This document shows positions 35,719-43,759 of a DNA stretch of 58,977 bases, piece after piece (position 1 is the stretch's first letter; the number at the start of each line of letters is the position of its first letter). The stretch is from positions 1-58,977 of the forward strand of contig CACJFI010000008.1 in NCBI GenBank assembly GCA_902592615.1. The letters are read 5' to 3'. Under the pieces are notes generated by a model. The model ran no database searches and was not told the DNA's origin. It worked only from the letters and a program-made list of their open reading frames with translations. The position numbers and the translations under genes are program-made. The DNA is from an uncultured SAR116 cluster alpha proteobacterium (GTDB lineage: Bacteria > Pseudomonadota > Alphaproteobacteria > Puniceispirillales > Marisalimonadaceae).

Positions 35719-38016
35719 TTATGCTAAATTGAAGCCTAATTTACTTATGTTACTTGAGTCAATTCCAAACTCTGTCAAAAGTTCTTTTACATTTCCAGTT
35801 TGTCCAAAACGATCAACTCCAAGAGGTATTACTTTATGACCAAGTACAGAGCCTAACCAAGATAATGTTAATTGATGACCGTCAATCACAGTCAAAATTT
35901 TAGTGTCTCTTGGAATTTTTTTTAATAAAATTTCAACATGAGATTGATCTGTATTTTTATTTGAAGATAATTGTTTATTTTTCCAATCATCTAACATCCT
36001 ATCCGAACTTGTAATAGCTAAAACTCCAATATCTCTAAATTTTTCTCCTAAAATTGCAGTTGCTTCTATTATCTCTGTAGCAACAACACCTTGATAAGCT
36101 AATATAATTTCTGGATTTGATCCAGGTTGCTTTAACCAATATCCTCCTTTTAAAACTTGATCTTTAAAATCGTTTGTTAATTCTCTATATGGTTGTTCTA
36201 TAGATCTTGTACTTAGCCTTATGTAAACAGAACCACCATTTTCATCCTGCAAATAATTAAAGCTATAATTCAAGATTATTGACAATTCATCTACAAACGC
36301 TGGCTCAAAACTTAAAAGGCCTGGCATACTAATCCCAGTTAATGGAGTTCCTATAGATTGATGTGCACCGCCCTCTGGCGCTAGGGAAACACCAGAGGGA
36401 GTTCCTACAATTATAAATCTTGCATCTTGATAACATGCATAATTCAAAGCATCTAATCCTCTAGCAATGAATGAGTCATATACAGTCCCTATTGGGAACA
36501 ATCTTTCATTAAATAATTCATGAGAAAGACCAGCAGATCCAAGCATTATAAATAAATTCATTTCAGCAATACCAAGCTCTATATGCTGTCCATCTGGAGA
36601 AAAAATCCACTTTTGAGCTGATGGTATTTTGCGATCTTTAAATATATCAGAAGTATCTTTTCTACTAAATAATCCTTTTCTATTTATCCAAGATCCAAGA
36701 TTAGTAGAAACCGATACATCGGGTGATGTGGTTAAAATTCTTTGCGTAAATTCAGTATTGTTTTTTGCATAAGAGTCAAGAATTTTTCCAAACGCACTTT
36801 GAGTAGATATTTTATTATCATTTATCAATACAGGTTCATCAATTACTACTTTGTTTCCACTAAATTTTCTATGACCTGCTTTTTGAAAAGGAAGTTTTTT
36901 GATATGCTCGTGAATGTTTAATTCACTTTTTTCATCAGAAAAATTATTCCATTCCTCACCATCGTTAATTTCTAATTTATTTTTAAAATCTTTCATTTGA
37001 GCTTTAGTCATAAGACCAGCATGATTGTCTTTATGGCCCGCTAATGGAGTGCCCCACCCTTTAATTGTGTATGCAATAAATGCAGTGGGTTTATCATCTT
37101 TTATATTGTTAAATGATTCACATAACGTTGAAATACAGTGACCACCTAAATTTGACATTAATTCTAAAAAATCAGAATCAGATCTTTTGTTAATTAATTT
37201 TGAAACCTCAGATTGATCGCCAATATCATCTAAGATTCTTTTTTTAAAAACTTCACCACCTTCAAATATCAAAGCTGAATATAATTGATTTGGACAATCA
37301 TCAATCCATTTTTTTAATTTATTTCCACCAGGCTCTTTAAATGCTTCCTCTTGTAATTTTCCATATTTTAGTAAAATAAGATTCCAATCAAATGCTGAAA
37401 AAACAGAACTTAGTCGCTCTGAGAGTCCTTCATGAACAACACCATCAAGTGACTGACGATTATAATCAATTATCCACCAAACATTTTTTAAATCATGTTT
37501 CCAACCTTCTTGAAGACACTCATAAATATTACCCTCATCTAGCTCTGCATCACCAACTAATGCAATCATTCTCCCTAAAGGTTTATTTTTATAAAATTTT
37601 TTTCTTGCAACATAATCCTGAATCAGAGAAATAAAACTTGTCATTGCGACACCCAAACCTACTGATCCAGTTGAAATGTCAACATCGTCTATATCTTTTG
37701 TTCTAGACGGGTATGACTGTGCTCCGCCAAAGCCTCTAAAATTTTCAATTTTTTCTTTAGTTTGTAATCCGGATAAATACTGAATAGCATGAAATACAGG
37801 ACTAGCATGAGGTTTAACAGCAACTCTATCCTCTGGCCTTAAAATTTTAAAATATAAAGCTGTCATTATTGAGACAATTGATGCAGAACTTGCTTGATGA
37901 CCACCAACTTTAAGACCATCTTGATTTTCTCTAATGTGATTTGCATTATGAATCATCCAACAAGCAAGCCACAAAACTTTCTTTTCAATTTTTTTTAAAA
38001 TATCAACATCATTCAT
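35719..38016 (-). CDS. AceE/MdeB-like homodimeric 2-oxoacid decarboxylase (thiamine diphosphate E1)
   Basis: Transketolase-fold enzyme related to the homodimeric pyruvate dehydrogenase E1. It has the N-terminal LKVGGHQASSASIVSIMTALYF, the ThDP/Mg block GDAELDEGNIYECLQEGW and IDYNRQSLDG, and the central pyrimidine-domain glutamate region HIELGIAEMNLF. The first thiamine motif reads GDA where most relatives have GDG. Length of 765 is about 120 shorter than AceE, and no E2 or E3 gene is adjacent. Pseudomonas MdeB, a 2-oxobutyrate-active E1 beside an Lrp regulator, is a plausible relative. It heads a seven-gene operon divergent from an Lrp gene. Confidence 0.82.
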   Translation of the reverse strand: MNDVDILKKIEKKVLWLACWMIHNANHIRENQDGLKVGGHQASSASIVSIMTALYFKILRPEDRVAVKPHASPVFHAIQYLSGLQTKEKIENFRGFGGAQSYPSRTKDIDDVDISTGSVGLGVAMTSFISLIQDYVARKKFYKNKPLGRMIALVGDAELDEGNIYECLQEGWKHDLKNVWWIIDYNRQSLDGVVHEGLSERLSSVFSAFDWNLILLKYGKLQEEAFKEPGGNKLKKWIDDCPNQLYSALIFEGGEVFKKRILDDIGDQSEVSKLINKRSDSDFLELMSNLGGHCISTLCESFNNIKDDKPTAFIAYTIKGWGTPLAGHKDNHAGLMTKAQMKDFKNKLEINDGEEWNNFSDEKSELNIHEHIKKLPFQKAGHRKFSGNKVVIDEPVLINDNKISTQSAFGKILDSYAKNNTEFTQRILTTSPDVSVSTNLGSWINRKGLFSRKDTSDIFKDRKIPSAQKWIFSPDGQHIELGIAEMNLFIMLGSAGLSHELFNERLFPIGTVYDSFIARGLDALNYACYQDARFIIVGTPSGVSLAPEGGAHQSIGTPLTGISMPGLLSFEPAFVDELSIILNYSFNYLQDENGGSVYIRLSTRSIEQPYRELTNDFKDQVLKGGYWLKQPGSNPEIILAYQGVVATEIIEATAILGEKFRDIGVLAITSSDRMLDDWKNKQLSSNKNTDQSHVEILLKKIPRDTKILTVIDGHQLTLSWLGSVLGHKVIPLGVDRFGQTGNVKELLTEFGIDSSNISKLGFNLA

Positions 38017-38092
38017 TTCTTTACTGTAGCATCTTTCAAATGGAATGAATGACTAAATATTATAAAAATACTTCTTAAATTAATATTATATG

Positions 38093-38110
38093 CTAATATA
38101 ATTATATTAG
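38093..38110. promoter_or_regulatory. 18-bp perfect palindrome, candidate Lrp/AsnC operator
   Basis: CTAATATAATTATATTAG is its own reverse complement. It lies 29 bases before the TTG start of the Lrp gene and 77 bases before the AceE-like start, in the only promoter region shared by the two. Lrp-family regulators bind such AT-rich dyads and control divergent catabolic operons as well as themselves. Chance is less unlikely in AT-rich DNA, but exact symmetry over 18 bases at this position is notable. Confidence 0.55.
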
Positions 38111-38138
38111 TAAAATATTATATTAAAATAGGTTTTAT

Positions 38139-38606
38139 TTGAGCAATATTGACAAAATAGATCAAAAAATTATTTTTTTTCTTCAGCAAAATGGAAAATT
38201 AACAAATTTTGAGTTAGCGGAAAAAATTGGATTGTCACCATCTCCTTGCTTAAGAAGAGTAAAAACCTTAGAGCAAAAAGGTTTAATAGCTGGTTATACA
38301 GCTATTATTGATGAAATTGCTTATGGTTATCCAGTAACTGCTTTTGTATCCGTAAGATTAGAGAATCAAACAGATCAAATTTTAAAGTCATTTGAAAAAG
38401 AAATAACATCTTTAGATGCTGTTATGGATTGTTGGTTAGTAACTGGGAATAGAGATTATTTATTAAGAGTTGTTGCAACTGACTTAAAAAACTATGAAAT
38501 CTTTATGAGAGAAGAACTCACAAAGGTTAGAGGTATTGCATCAATAGAAACAAATTTTGCGCTAGGAAGAGTTAAGACAATAAATAACTTACCTATAAAT
38601 TATTAA
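38139..38606 (+). CDS. Lrp/AsnC family transcriptional regulator
   Basis: A 155-residue regulator with the N-terminal winged helix (DKIDQKIIFFLQQNG, then KIGLSPSPCLRRVKTLEQKG) and a C-terminal RAM ligand-binding domain. The start is TTG (38139), since no ATG is available in the right place. This family senses amino acids or related compounds. It is divergent from the AceE-like/NHase operon, which it probably regulates through the palindrome between them. The next gene starts 20 bases downstream. Confidence 0.93.
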   Translation: MSNIDKIDQKIIFFLQQNGKLTNFELAEKIGLSPSPCLRRVKTLEQKGLIAGYTAIIDEIAYGYPVTAFVSVRLENQTDQILKSFEKEITSLDAVMDCWLVTGNRDYLLRVVATDLKNYEIFMREELTKVRGIASIETNFALGRVKTINNLPINY

Positions 38607-38626
38607 TAATCTATGTTGTATGAAAA

Positions 38627-39532
38627 TTGATAAAGAATTTAAAAAATGTAAATGCTGGAGATTTAAATGTAAGCTACTTTGAGGCGGGTTCAAGAAAAGG
38701 TTTACCTGTAATACTTCTGCATGGCTTCCCATACGATATTCACGCTTACAAAGAAGTAGTCCCGTTATTAATGTCAAGCTGCAGAATAATTATTCCTTAC
38801 TTAAGAGGGTATGGACAAACATTTTTTTTACAAAATGATACCATACGTTCAGGTCAACAAGCAGCACTTGGATTTGACTTATTAAAACTTATGGACGCAC
38901 TCAAAATAGATAAAGCAATTTTAGGAGGATATGATTGGGGTGGCAGGGCAGCTTGCATAGTTGCTGCACTATATCCAAATAGATGTTTAGGTTTAGTTTC
39001 CTGCAACGGCTACAATATTCAAGACATAAAAAAATCATTAATACCAGTTAAGCCAGAAATTGAACAAAAATTATGGTATCAATATTTTTTCCATAGTGAA
39101 AGGGGACGAAATGGTCTTTTAAATCAACGTCACGATTTTATAAAATTTATATGGAAAACATGGTCACCAACTTGGAATGTTAATAATAATTTATATAATT
39201 TAAGTGCAAATGCTTTTGAGAATCCTGATTTTGTAGAAGTAGTCATTCATAGTTACCGGCACCGATTTGGGCTAGTATGTGGAGACAAGAAGTTTGAAAA
39301 AATAGAAAAGAAATTATCTAACCAGCCTGTTATTTCTGCTCCCGCTATAACAATTGATGGTGATAATGACGGCGTGACCGGATTATCTGATATTGCAAAA
39401 ATAAAACAAAAATTTTCAAGTCATCTTAAACATGAAATTCTTCCAAATATTGGCCATAATGTGCCTCAGGAGGACCCTAAAAATTTTTCCGAAGCCATTT
39501 TACATATAATGAACATTCACAAAAATTTATAA
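38627..39532 (+). CDS. Alpha/beta hydrolase, epoxide hydrolase-like
   Basis: Nucleophile motif GGYDWGGRAA carries aspartate at the elbow, as in epoxide hydrolases and haloalkane dehalogenases, and HGFPYD is the oxyanion loop. The acid residue lies in DGDNDGV and the histidine in NIGHNVPQEDP. I use the TTG at 38627; an out-of-frame ATG 8 bases earlier belongs to another reading frame, so the start is uncertain. The gene follows Lrp by 20 bases and its end overlaps the convergent aminotransferase by 6. Confidence 0.78.
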   Translation: MIKNLKNVNAGDLNVSYFEAGSRKGLPVILLHGFPYDIHAYKEVVPLLMSSCRIIIPYLRGYGQTFFLQNDTIRSGQQAALGFDLLKLMDALKIDKAILGGYDWGGRAACIVAALYPNRCLGLVSCNGYNIQDIKKSLIPVKPEIEQKLWYQYFFHSERGRNGLLNQRHDFIKFIWKTWSPTWNVNNNLYNLSANAFENPDFVEVVIHSYRHRFGLVCGDKKFEKIEKKLSNQPVISAPAITIDGDNDGVTGLSDIAKIKQKFSSHLKHEILPNIGHNVPQEDPKNFSEAILHIMNIHKNL

Positions 39533-40735
39533 ATTCGCAATCTTTGTGGGTATTCCAAATTCTTTTCTACATATTATAGCCAAACGTTTAATGCCCTCAT
39601 CAATTTCTTTAATTGAAGGATTACCAAAACAAAGTCTCATTTTATGTCTACCACTTTTGTTAATTGACCATTCATTTCCTGGATTTATAGCCACACCATC
39701 TTTTAATGCCAATTCGTAAAGACGAGATGTGTCTACTTTTTTATGCATATCAACCCAAACAAAAATTCCACCATCAGGTTTTTTATATTCAGCAGAAGAC
39801 CCAAAATATTTGTCCAAAGCATTGCAAATAGCCTCTGATTTTTTTTGCAATTTAATTTTTAGTGTTTTGACATGTGAGTTAAAATTTTCCTTACAAAACT
39901 CTGCCAGTGCCATTTGTTCTAATGATCCGCTACCTGCATCAGTTTTATAAGGTAATATTCTTGATAAAACTTCCCAATTAGCAATTAAATATCCAACTCT
40001 AAGTGCAGGTGCAATTGATTTAGAAAAAGATCCACAGTAAGTTACATATCCCTCTTTATCAAATGACCTTATCGCAGGGGGTCTTTCTTTTTCAAAAAGA
40101 AGATCTGCGTAACAATCATCTTCAAAAATAGGTATTTGATATTTTTTTGATAATTTTATTAGTTGTTTCCTTTTAGCAACAGACATTACTGTTCCAGTTG
40201 GGTTTTGAATTGTTGGGATCGTGTAAATATATCTTGGGATTATTTCTTTTTTCAGAAGATCATTCAACTCTTGCTCTAGGATTTTTAGATTCATTCCATC
40301 TTTTTCTAGGGGTATTCCAACCATATTTACACCAAGTCTTTTCAGCCTTGAAATAGTTCCTCCATAATTTTCCTCTTCAATTATTACTGTATCTCCTTTC
40401 TTAAGAAATGTCTGGTTTACAAGATCTAAAGCTTGCAATGAACCAGAAAGAACTAATATCTCTCTTTCGGAGCAATTAATTTTTGAACTAATTTTTAATT
40501 GATTTGATATAAATTTTCTTAATGGTAAAAAGCCCTGAGGACCACTTTCTAGTCCATATTTAGCTAAAGTTTTTCCCTCTTTTAATATTATTTTATTGAG
40601 AGAGTCCTTTATAGGTTGCACAGGGATACTATCACTATCAATATGCCCTCCTACAAAATTGTATGTTGGAAAACCTTTCCATTCCGCTGCTGGTTTTAGA
40701 GCGTCTAAATGTAAAAAATTATTAATGTTAAACAT
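39527..40735 (-). CDS. PLP-dependent aminotransferase, MocR-type fold without the regulator domain
   Basis: Fold type I aminotransferase with the lysine motif YCGSFSKSIAPALRVGYL and the PLP-binding segments IQNPTGTVM and IFEDDCYADL. The closest group is the 2-aminoadipate/kynurenine-type aminotransferases related to the C-terminal half of MocR regulators, but there is no N-terminal winged helix, so it is an enzyme only. An AGGAGGA site precedes the ATG (complement of 40736-40744). It could supply the oxoacid substrate of the AceE-like enzyme, which is inference. Length of 402 is normal. Confidence 0.85.
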   Translation of the reverse strand: MFNINNFLHLDALKPAAEWKGFPTYNFVGGHIDSDSIPVQPIKDSLNKIILKEGKTLAKYGLESGPQGFLPLRKFISNQLKISSKINCSEREILVLSGSLQALDLVNQTFLKKGDTVIIEEENYGGTISRLKRLGVNMVGIPLEKDGMNLKILEQELNDLLKKEIIPRYIYTIPTIQNPTGTVMSVAKRKQLIKLSKKYQIPIFEDDCYADLLFEKERPPAIRSFDKEGYVTYCGSFSKSIAPALRVGYLIANWEVLSRILPYKTDAGSGSLEQMALAEFCKENFNSHVKTLKIKLQKKSEAICNALDKYFGSSAEYKKPDGGIFVWVDMHKKVDTSRLYELALKDGVAINPGNEWSINKSGRHKMRLCFGNPSIKEIDEGIKRLAIICRKEFGIPTKIANL

Positions 40736-40827
40736 TTCTCCTCCTATAGTATAAACTTATATCAAAGATTCCTTTTGTAAAATTTTTATAAAGATTTATA
40801 TTTTTACATAATGGAAAGAATATAGTT

Positions 40828-41196
40828 ATGCTATCAATCGATAATTGGATAAACAACATAAATTCCAATAAAAGATTAATTGACAATGGTCGTTGGTTAA
40901 ATATCACTTTCACATTTGGTATTGGAGACAAAGATTATTTATTTGAGATCCTGAGTGGAAATGTATTGTCTATAAATGAAAGAGAAATTTTAACACAAAG
41001 TGGAATTTTTAAAATTTATGGTCATAGGGATAGTTGGGATAAACATTGGTTAAAGGTACCTCCTAGAGATTATCATGATATCTTTGCTATGCTTGCAAAA
41101 AAAATTATATATATAGATGGAGATCTAACCCCATTTATACAAAACCTTCAATATTTTAAAGATCTAATAGCTTCTAATAGGAATATGCATGACTGA
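40828..41196 (+). CDS. Conserved protein of unknown function, possibly SCP2-like
   Basis: A 122-residue cytosolic protein with the pattern NITFTFGIGDKDYLFEIL, then WDKHWLKVPPRDYHDIFAML and YIDGDLTPFIQNLQYFKDLI. The strand order and length resemble the SCP2 sterol-carrier fold, but the match is only by eye. It overlaps the next gene, an alpha/beta hydrolase, by 8 bases, so the two are translationally coupled and probably act together. No catalytic residue set is evident. Confidence 0.6.
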   Translation: MLSIDNWINNINSNKRLIDNGRWLNITFTFGIGDKDYLFEILSGNVLSINEREILTQSGIFKIYGHRDSWDKHWLKVPPRDYHDIFAMLAKKIIYIDGDLTPFIQNLQYFKDLIASNRNMHD

Positions 41197-42037
41197 TTTG
41201 AACTTTGAGGATATTATTGGCAGATATTTTAATTTAAATTTAAAAAAGAACAATTATAGAATTTATGTTGAGGAAGCAGGACAGGGGACACCTCTATTAT
41301 GTCTGCATACAGCCGGGTCTGATGGAAGACAATTTCGACATATTTTAAATGATAAAAGAATTACAAATAATTATAGAGTAATTGTTTTTGATTTGCCTTG
41401 GCATGGGAAATCCAACCCACCAGAAGGTTATGAACTGAAAGACTACAAACTAACTACTAATCTTTACAAAGAAATAATAATGTCTTTTTGTAAGCAATAT
41501 AAATTAATTGCTCCAGTTATAATGGGTTGCTCCATGGGTGGAAGAGTAGTTTTACATCTTGCCCTAGAACATTGTGATTACTTTAAAGCTGTGATTGCAC
41601 TTGAAGGTTCTGACAAACTTGAACCTTATTATGATCTAGATTGGCTGCACAGACCAGATGTTCATGGTGGTTTAGTTCAAGCGGCATTTGTTTCCTCACA
41701 AATAGCACCTCAGAGTCCAAATAATTTTAAACATGAAACTTTATGGCATTATATGCAAGGAGGACCCGGCGTTTTCAAAGGAGATCTTTATTTTTATTGG
41801 CATGACGGAGACTTTGATGACCGTTCAAATTTAATTGATACTTCAAAATGTCCAGTATATCTTTTATCAGGTGAATATGATTGTTCTTGTACACCTGAGC
41901 GGACACTAGAAACAGCAAAAAGAATTAAGGGATCTAAAGCAACTATAATACCAGGAATAGGTCATTTTCCTATGTCAGAAAATCCAGATTTATTTAAAAC
42001 TTATATCTATCCAATATTAGATGAAATTATAAAATAA
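41189..42037 (+). CDS. Alpha/beta hydrolase
   Basis: Serine hydrolase of 282 residues. Nucleophile elbow GCSMGGRVV, acid in SGEYDCSCTPERT, histidine in GIGHFPMSENPD, and the start LLCLHTAGSDGRQF as oxyanion region. The insertion WHRPDVHGG-type lid is unusual in length, with several tryptophans and histidines (HETLWHYMQGGPG). It overlaps the preceding unknown gene by 8 bases and ends 2 bases from the convergent SDR gene. Specific substrate unknown. Confidence 0.85.
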   Translation: MTDLNFEDIIGRYFNLNLKKNNYRIYVEEAGQGTPLLCLHTAGSDGRQFRHILNDKRITNNYRVIVFDLPWHGKSNPPEGYELKDYKLTTNLYKEIIMSFCKQYKLIAPVIMGCSMGGRVVLHLALEHCDYFKAVIALEGSDKLEPYYDLDWLHRPDVHGGLVQAAFVSSQIAPQSPNNFKHETLWHYMQGGPGVFKGDLYFYWHDGDFDDRSNLIDTSKCPVYLLSGEYDCSCTPERTLETAKRIKGSKATIIPGIGHFPMSENPDLFKTYIYPILDEIIK

Positions 42038-42039
42038 AC

Positions 42040-42816
42040 TTATCCAGCCTTTTCTATATTTCCACAAACACTTACAGCTTGACCAGAAATATTTTTCCCA
42101 AGAGGACTACACAAGAAATGAGCTTGCTCTGCTAAATCTTCGTGAGTTACAAATCTATTCAATGACGCACCAGATAAAATTTCGTCTTTCATTACTTCGT
42201 AGGATACTTTTTTAACTTTAGCCTTTGCTTCAATAACTCGGTTTTGTCTCTCGCCTTCAACAATACCTGGTAAAAGTGCGTTTGCTCTTATACCCCGAGG
42301 ACCTAGTTCAATTGCTAAACTCTTAACCATGCCTATAACCGCCCATTTTGTAGCTGCGTACGGTATTCTGTAAGCAAATCCAACTCTACCAGCAACAGAA
42401 GATACCGACAGAATTGATCCATCGTTATTCATACGTGGAACAACCAGTCTCATTGTTTCAAAATGACTAGTAATATTTACTTGTAAACACTCTTGCCAAC
42501 CTCCTAGAGTTTGCTCACCAACACCAGCAGTCTCTCCTGAAATCCCAGCATTATTTACTATAATGTCAATTTCTTTAAGGTAATCAAATCCTGCTTCAAC
42601 CATAGATGAGATCAATTGGGTTTGCCTAAGGTCACATACAACTGCTTTAATATTATTATCAACATCATTGACTTTGTTTACAGCTTCAGGATTGACATCA
42701 CATACAAAGACTTTGGCTCCTGCTTTGTCAAATCTTTTAGCTATTGCATAACCAATCCCATCAGCTCCAGCTGTTATAAGAGCTTTTTTACCTTCAAGAA
42801 GTTTTTCGTAGTTCAT
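42040..42816 (-). CDS. Short-chain dehydrogenase/reductase
   Basis: NAD(P)-dependent oxidoreductase with the cofactor motif AGADGIGYAIA, NNAG in IVNNAGISGETAG, and the catalytic SYK set in SVSSVAGRVGF and YAATKWAVIG. Length of 258 is standard. The conserved aspartate after strand 2 (VFVCDVNPEA) favours NAD. It follows the BKACE gene by 10 bases on the same strand, so it is the third gene of the dehydrogenase-BKACE-SDR unit. Substrate unknown. Confidence 0.93.
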   Translation of the reverse strand: MNYEKLLEGKKALITAGADGIGYAIAKRFDKAGAKVFVCDVNPEAVNKVNDVDNNIKAVVCDLRQTQLISSMVEAGFDYLKEIDIIVNNAGISGETAGVGEQTLGGWQECLQVNITSHFETMRLVVPRMNNDGSILSVSSVAGRVGFAYRIPYAATKWAVIGMVKSLAIELGPRGIRANALLPGIVEGERQNRVIEAKAKVKKVSYEVMKDEILSGASLNRFVTHEDLAEQAHFLCSPLGKNISGQAVSVCGNIEKAG

Positions 42817-42826
42817 TTTTAACTTT

Positions 42827-43759
42827 CTAATTTATGTTAGTATTATTTTTTCCTTTAAGCCCTAACATTTGTCTTGCTTCATCAGGTGTAGCAATCTCCA
42901 GTGAAAGAGCCTCTAAGATTTCTCTTACCCTTTTTACTTGATCAGCATTTGTCTTAGCTAAATTACCAGGACCGTCCCATAGAGAATCTTCAAGACCAAC
43001 ACGCACATGAGAACCTAAAGAAGCACCAGTTGCATTCATCCTCATTTGAGTTGCTCCAGCGCCCACAACTGACCATTCATAACCCACTTCACCAAATAAT
43101 TTATCAGCTGTTTTTTTCATATGTAATAAATTATCAGCATCTGCTCCTATACCACCCATTATTCCCATAACAAATTGAATAAAGTAAGGACCTCTTAACA
43201 TACCTTCTCTATGAAAATAATGGAGATTATATAAGTGGCCAACATCATAACATTCAAACTCAAACTTAGTTCCATTTTCATACCCAAATGTCATTATGTT
43301 TTCAATATCCTCAAAAGTATTTTTAAAAAGAGAATACTTACTTTTTTCAAGCATTTCTTTTTCCCATGGATATTCCAACTGATTATGTCTTTTAAGCATA
43401 GGGAAAAGTCCAAAGTTCATTGATCCCATATTCAAAGAAGCAAGTTCTGGTTTAAAATGCATTGCAGGTTTCATTCTCTCTTCTACAGTCATTTGTGGAC
43501 CACCTCCTGTTGTGATATTTATGACTGCATCACAAGATTTGTGAATAGTTGGGAGAAATTTTTGAAATTCTTCTGGATCTTGTGTTGGGTGGCCGTCATC
43601 CTCATCTCGTGCATGTAAATGCAGAACAGCAGCACCTGCCTCATGTGCTGCTAATGAGTGTTCAATAACCTCTTCTGATGTCACTGGCAAAAACTCTGAC
43701 ATTGAAGGTGTATGTATTGCTCCAGTAACAGCGCAACTGATAATTACTTTTTTAGACAT
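42827..43759 (-). CDS. Beta-keto acid cleavage enzyme (BKACE, DUF849)
   Basis: Zinc TIM-barrel enzyme of the 3-keto-5-aminohexanoate cleavage family, which condenses acetyl-CoA with a beta-keto acid and releases acetoacetate and a new acyl-CoA. The zinc histidines are in VLHLHARD (around residues 46-49), and a third ligand glutamate lies near the C-terminal half (VGLEDSLWDGPG). Known members act on 3-keto-5-aminohexanoate, dehydrocarnitine and related compounds. Its start directly follows the dehydrogenase gene, whose product would make the beta-keto acid. Confidence 0.92.
   Translation of the reverse strand: MSKKVIISCAVTGAIHTPSMSEFLPVTSEEVIEHSLAAHEAGAAVLHLHARDEDDGHPTQDPEEFQKFLPTIHKSCDAVINITTGGGPQMTVEERMKPAMHFKPELASLNMGSMNFGLFPMLKRHNQLEYPWEKEMLEKSKYSLFKNTFEDIENIMTFGYENGTKFEFECYDVGHLYNLHYFHREGMLRGPYFIQFVMGIMGGIGADADNLLHMKKTADKLFGEVGYEWSVVGAGATQMRMNATGASLGSHVRVGLEDSLWDGPGNLAKTNADQVKRVREILEALSLEIATPDEARQMLGLKGKNNTNIN

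Noticed and set aside
34802-38016. Phosphonate synthesis (PEP mutase followed by a thiamine decarboxylase)
   Set aside because: The lyase-family gene has the KRCGH loop of carbon-carbon lyases, and the thiamine enzyme belongs to the AceE type and not to phosphonopyruvate decarboxylases.
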